NCBI GenBank assembly: GCA_025526915.1
Contig: JAHLKH010000067.1
Location: 59,202 to 123,201, forward strand
Source of the DNA: Entophlyctis helioformis
Lineage: Eukaryota > Chytridiomycota > Chytridiomycetes > Chytridiales > Chytriomycetaceae
Reading direction: 5' to 3'
Length of the DNA: 64,000 bases
Shown here piece after piece: positions 61,813 to 64,000 of the stretch. Both the position numbers and the translations under genes were made by a program. Each line of letters begins with the position of its first letter. The first letter of the stretch is position 1. Below the pieces are notes generated by a model. That model was not told where the DNA came from. It ran no database searches and saw only the letters and a program-made list of their open reading frames with translations.

Positions 61813-63120
61813 TTAGTTGGGTAGGAACTGGAAGCGACCCTCAAGGATCTCTTCAAACGGCGCCTGCTCAATGTGCGACAATTGCCTCCGCGTGTAGTCG
61901 ACCAAGAGAGCAAGCTGCGCCGCATCCAGCTCGCGTCCTCCAAAGAAGTTGCTGTTGAGCAATGCATGCTCGTGTCAGTCAACAAGCCATCCCATCTGAT
62001 CGGTCCATTGGCCGACGCGCCTCCCGATGAAACCACGCGGACATACCGCCACAAAGCCGATCCCAGAACCGCGTCTCCGTAGTATAGTCCCTCGTCGTAT
62101 GCAAGCGTCTGGCCGTAGTACGAGTCCAGGAGGTTTTCTGTGATCTTGGAGATGTTGGACTTAACCTGCAAAAGGTGGCCGCATTGGCATGATCAGTGCC
62201 TGTGTTTTGTTGAACCAAGCATCTGGCAGAAGCGCATGCAATATGCAAAAGCATGGACTTACGCCAGCCTGGTGGAGCTTCAGCTCCACATCCAGCCAGA
62301 TGTGGTTGAAGATTTCCTGCTTCAGATCCTTTCCACTGGCACCTTCGCCGCGCAGCCGTGCATTCACCATCCAGACGTGCAAGATGGTCATGCTGAACCA
62401 GCCCTGGAAGTTTTCCTCGACACCGAGAGCTGTATGCAGCAGCCGAGATGCAGCGTTTGTGATGTGAGAAGACGGATCTTTGGATGTTTGGATCGTTGGA
62501 TCGTTGGGCTCTGTGGAGCGATGGCATTTCCGTCCGACTCAGAGCGCATTTCCACAGGCTGCGGTGCCGGACGGCATGGACAGCGGGGAAATGCTGCAAG
62601 AGACGCAAGATGCAGATGCTCACCCTTCATGAGAGCAGACTGCTGCTCAAACTGGGCGGCACAGACCTCGTAGGTCAGGCGAGCGCTGTCGATGACGTTC
62701 ATCTTCCACTTGAGGTAGCCGACTGGGTTGAGCAGGCGAGAGAGGCCGTCAGGGTAGGGCAGGTCGTTGTTCTGGCCATGAGAGTGGAGAGGTGCAGAGT
62801 CAGCCAAACGAATCGGCCAAGAGCATGCATGGCCCGCCTCTCTGCACAGCATGCCTGCTGTTGCATGCACACTGCTGCACATTGCTGCCATCTACGGGGG
62901 TTGGACTCCAAAAAAGAAAAGGCGGGCTCACAATAACGGCCTTGGAGAGTGCAGAGCCCCGAGTGGACCATGCGCGAGGGCATGGCAGGCACATGTGTGT
63001 AGACTGCAGCTGCCTTTGCGGCCGCGCATGGGCCGGCTGCTGTTGAGGCGGCCGCTGCTGTTGCTGCAAGTGCAGATGTCGCTGCTCTTGATGCGGGTTC
63101 TCGTTACTCGTGAAAATCAT
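61813..63120 (-). CDS. CBP3/UQCC1-type ubiquinol-cytochrome c reductase assembly chaperone
   Basis: An exon at about 62765 gives NNDLPYPDGLSRLLNPVGYL, then KWKMNVIDSARLTYEVCAAQ and FEQQSALMK. A further exon gives FQGWFSMTILHVWMVNARLR, GKDLKQEIFNHIWLDVELKL and HQAGV. The last gives VKSNISKITENLLDSYYGQT, LAYDEGLYYGDAVLGSALWR and, through a frame change near 62020, a VDYTRRQLSHIEQAPFEEIL tail. LHVWM..ARL, YDEG and the ALWR...LVxYxRxQ helix are the family signature. CBP3 with CBP6 binds the mitoribosome tunnel exit and newly made cytochrome b. The first exon (63120, Gln-rich, ends SKAVI|GTGAGC) starts only 30 bp from the VPS34 gene. A presequence is not obvious. Confidence 0.8.
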
Positions 63121-63150
63121 GCTGGTTGTTTGGATAACCACAAACGAGCG

Positions 63151-64000
63151 ATGGCCCAGACAGGCGGCGGCAGTCCAGACGGCGGAGGCGCCTTGGACGC
63201 AGCGAGCGGCTCAGATATCAGACTTTTCGTACTGCCTCTCGTCCGAGCTGGACCTCAACGTCAGGTTCAAGATGTGTGTGGCCCTCTGCCGGTGTGCTCC
63301 GATGCACTTTGATGCTGCCGACAAACACACTCACCCTGCCCGCCGAGGCTCTGAAGTGGATCTGTCCAAGGGTTCAGGCCCAGACCAAGCTTATCCAGGG
63401 TGCTGGCCGACCCATACTTGCGCACCGGTCTTGGCAGCAACTTTCCGAGCAGCTTCAGCACGGGTAGTGCAAGTAGCAGCAGTAGCGGCAACGGCAGCAG
63501 CAGTGCAGCTGGTGCCACATCTGGCGCAAATGCGAGTAGCATCGTGGCGAAGGTGTTGGAAACGGTGGATGAGCGGCGCAGCAGGTGGGGCTGCTGGCGA
63601 CGGCGGCAATGGCTGCAATGTGTACATTAGCTGCCAGCCATACGCAGAGAACAAGCCGCTGGCCCTGCCTGTCCGCTCGGGATTCAAGATCCTTGATGGA
63701 AACAGCCTCGTGTACGTTGCCAGTGCGCGATGGCCTGTCGACGAAACGCACTGTTTGCTCATTGCGGCACACACAGATGGAACGAATGGGTCGAGCTGCC
63801 GCTCACATACGGCAACCTCCCGGCATCAACCCAGCTCGTCTTCACCGTGTGGGATGTGTATGCCCCGCGACGGCCGGTTGCCATTGCCGGCACGTCCTTT
63901 GCCTCTTTGGCAAGAACAAGTATGTCGACCGCCGCGTCCAACAATCTCTACGCACGTACAGGCGCTGACCATTGCTGCATGGGTGGATCAGCACGCTCCG
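63151..64000 (+). CDS. phosphatidylinositol 3-kinase VPS34, N-terminal C2 part (partial)
   Basis: Starts MAQTGGGSPDGGGALDAASG. With a frame change near 63220 it continues SYCLSSELDLNVRFKMCVAL, the start typical of VPS34 (short N terminus then ..S.DLD.N...K). Further on come NVYISCQPYAENKPLALPVR and then WNEWVELPLTYGNLPASTQL with VFTVWDVYAPRRPVAIAGTS, the C2-domain hallmark of class III PI3-kinases, and FGKNKYVD at the right edge. VPS34 makes PI3P for endosomal sorting and autophagy. The helical and kinase domains lie beyond 64000. At least one intron (about 63775) and one or two one-base errors break the frame. Confidence 0.82.

Overview
The window is eukaryotic nuclear DNA from a compact, GC-rich, intron-rich genome. 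Most genes have several short introns (about 60-120 nt, GT-AG, a few GC-AG). The gene set combines fungal-type proteins (SLD2/DRC1, a GYP7-type RabGAP, a PCS60-like peroxisomal ligase, an OMS1-like methyltransferase) with a radial spoke head protein (RSP4/6 family) that only makes sense in a cell with a motile 9+2 flagellum. This points to a zoosporic (chytrid-type) fungus. The order or species cannot be fixed from the sequence alone. NUBPL/IND1 and CBP3/UQCC1 indicate mitochondria with complexes I and III.

Layout. 1-6 kb: SLD2-like replication factor (minus, cut by the left edge), an ABP2-like protein (plus) and a PCS60/AAE3-like acyl-CoA (possibly oxalyl-CoA) ligase ending in -AKL (minus). 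6.6-12.7 kb: two low-complexity genes, one coiled-coil and one single-pass membrane protein with an LEA2-like region. 12.9-19.2 kb: C2H2 zinc-finger protein, F-box-like/ankyrin protein, Sel1-repeat protein and a small GPI-anchored secreted protein. 19.5-31.6 kb: XRRA1-like leucine-rich protein, a 93-residue protein, OMS1-like methyltransferase, universal stress protein, GYP7-type RabGAP and one unknown. 31.8-40.8 kb: three tandem YANK/STK32-type kinases, each with a tiny N-myristoylation exon. 41-49.6 kb: unknown, radial spoke head protein, eIF3b, mitochondrial release-factor-like protein and a small DGTxSRI protein. 49.8-56.6 kb: a long minus-strand locus whose 5' exons encode a FEN1/XPG-type PIN nuclease and whose 3' exons encode a TnpB/Fanzor-like RuvC plus zinc ribbon. 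57-64 kb: CYBC1/Eros-like protein, NUBPL, SIKE/FGFR1OP2-type STRIPAK protein, a small basic-tailed protein, CBP3/UQCC1 and the start of VPS34.

Genes are packed mostly as divergent or convergent pairs. Divergent pairs share short promoters, several with paired CACGTG boxes or, at 56.9 kb, a duplicated CCAAT element. Two pairs have start codons only 25-30 bp apart.

Many genes, including essential single-copy ones such as eIF3b and VPS34, are interrupted by one-base frame changes with no splice signals nearby. The simplest explanation is residual indel errors in the assembly. CDS spans below run from start codon to stop codon across introns and such breaks. No tRNA, rRNA or CRISPR array was recognised.
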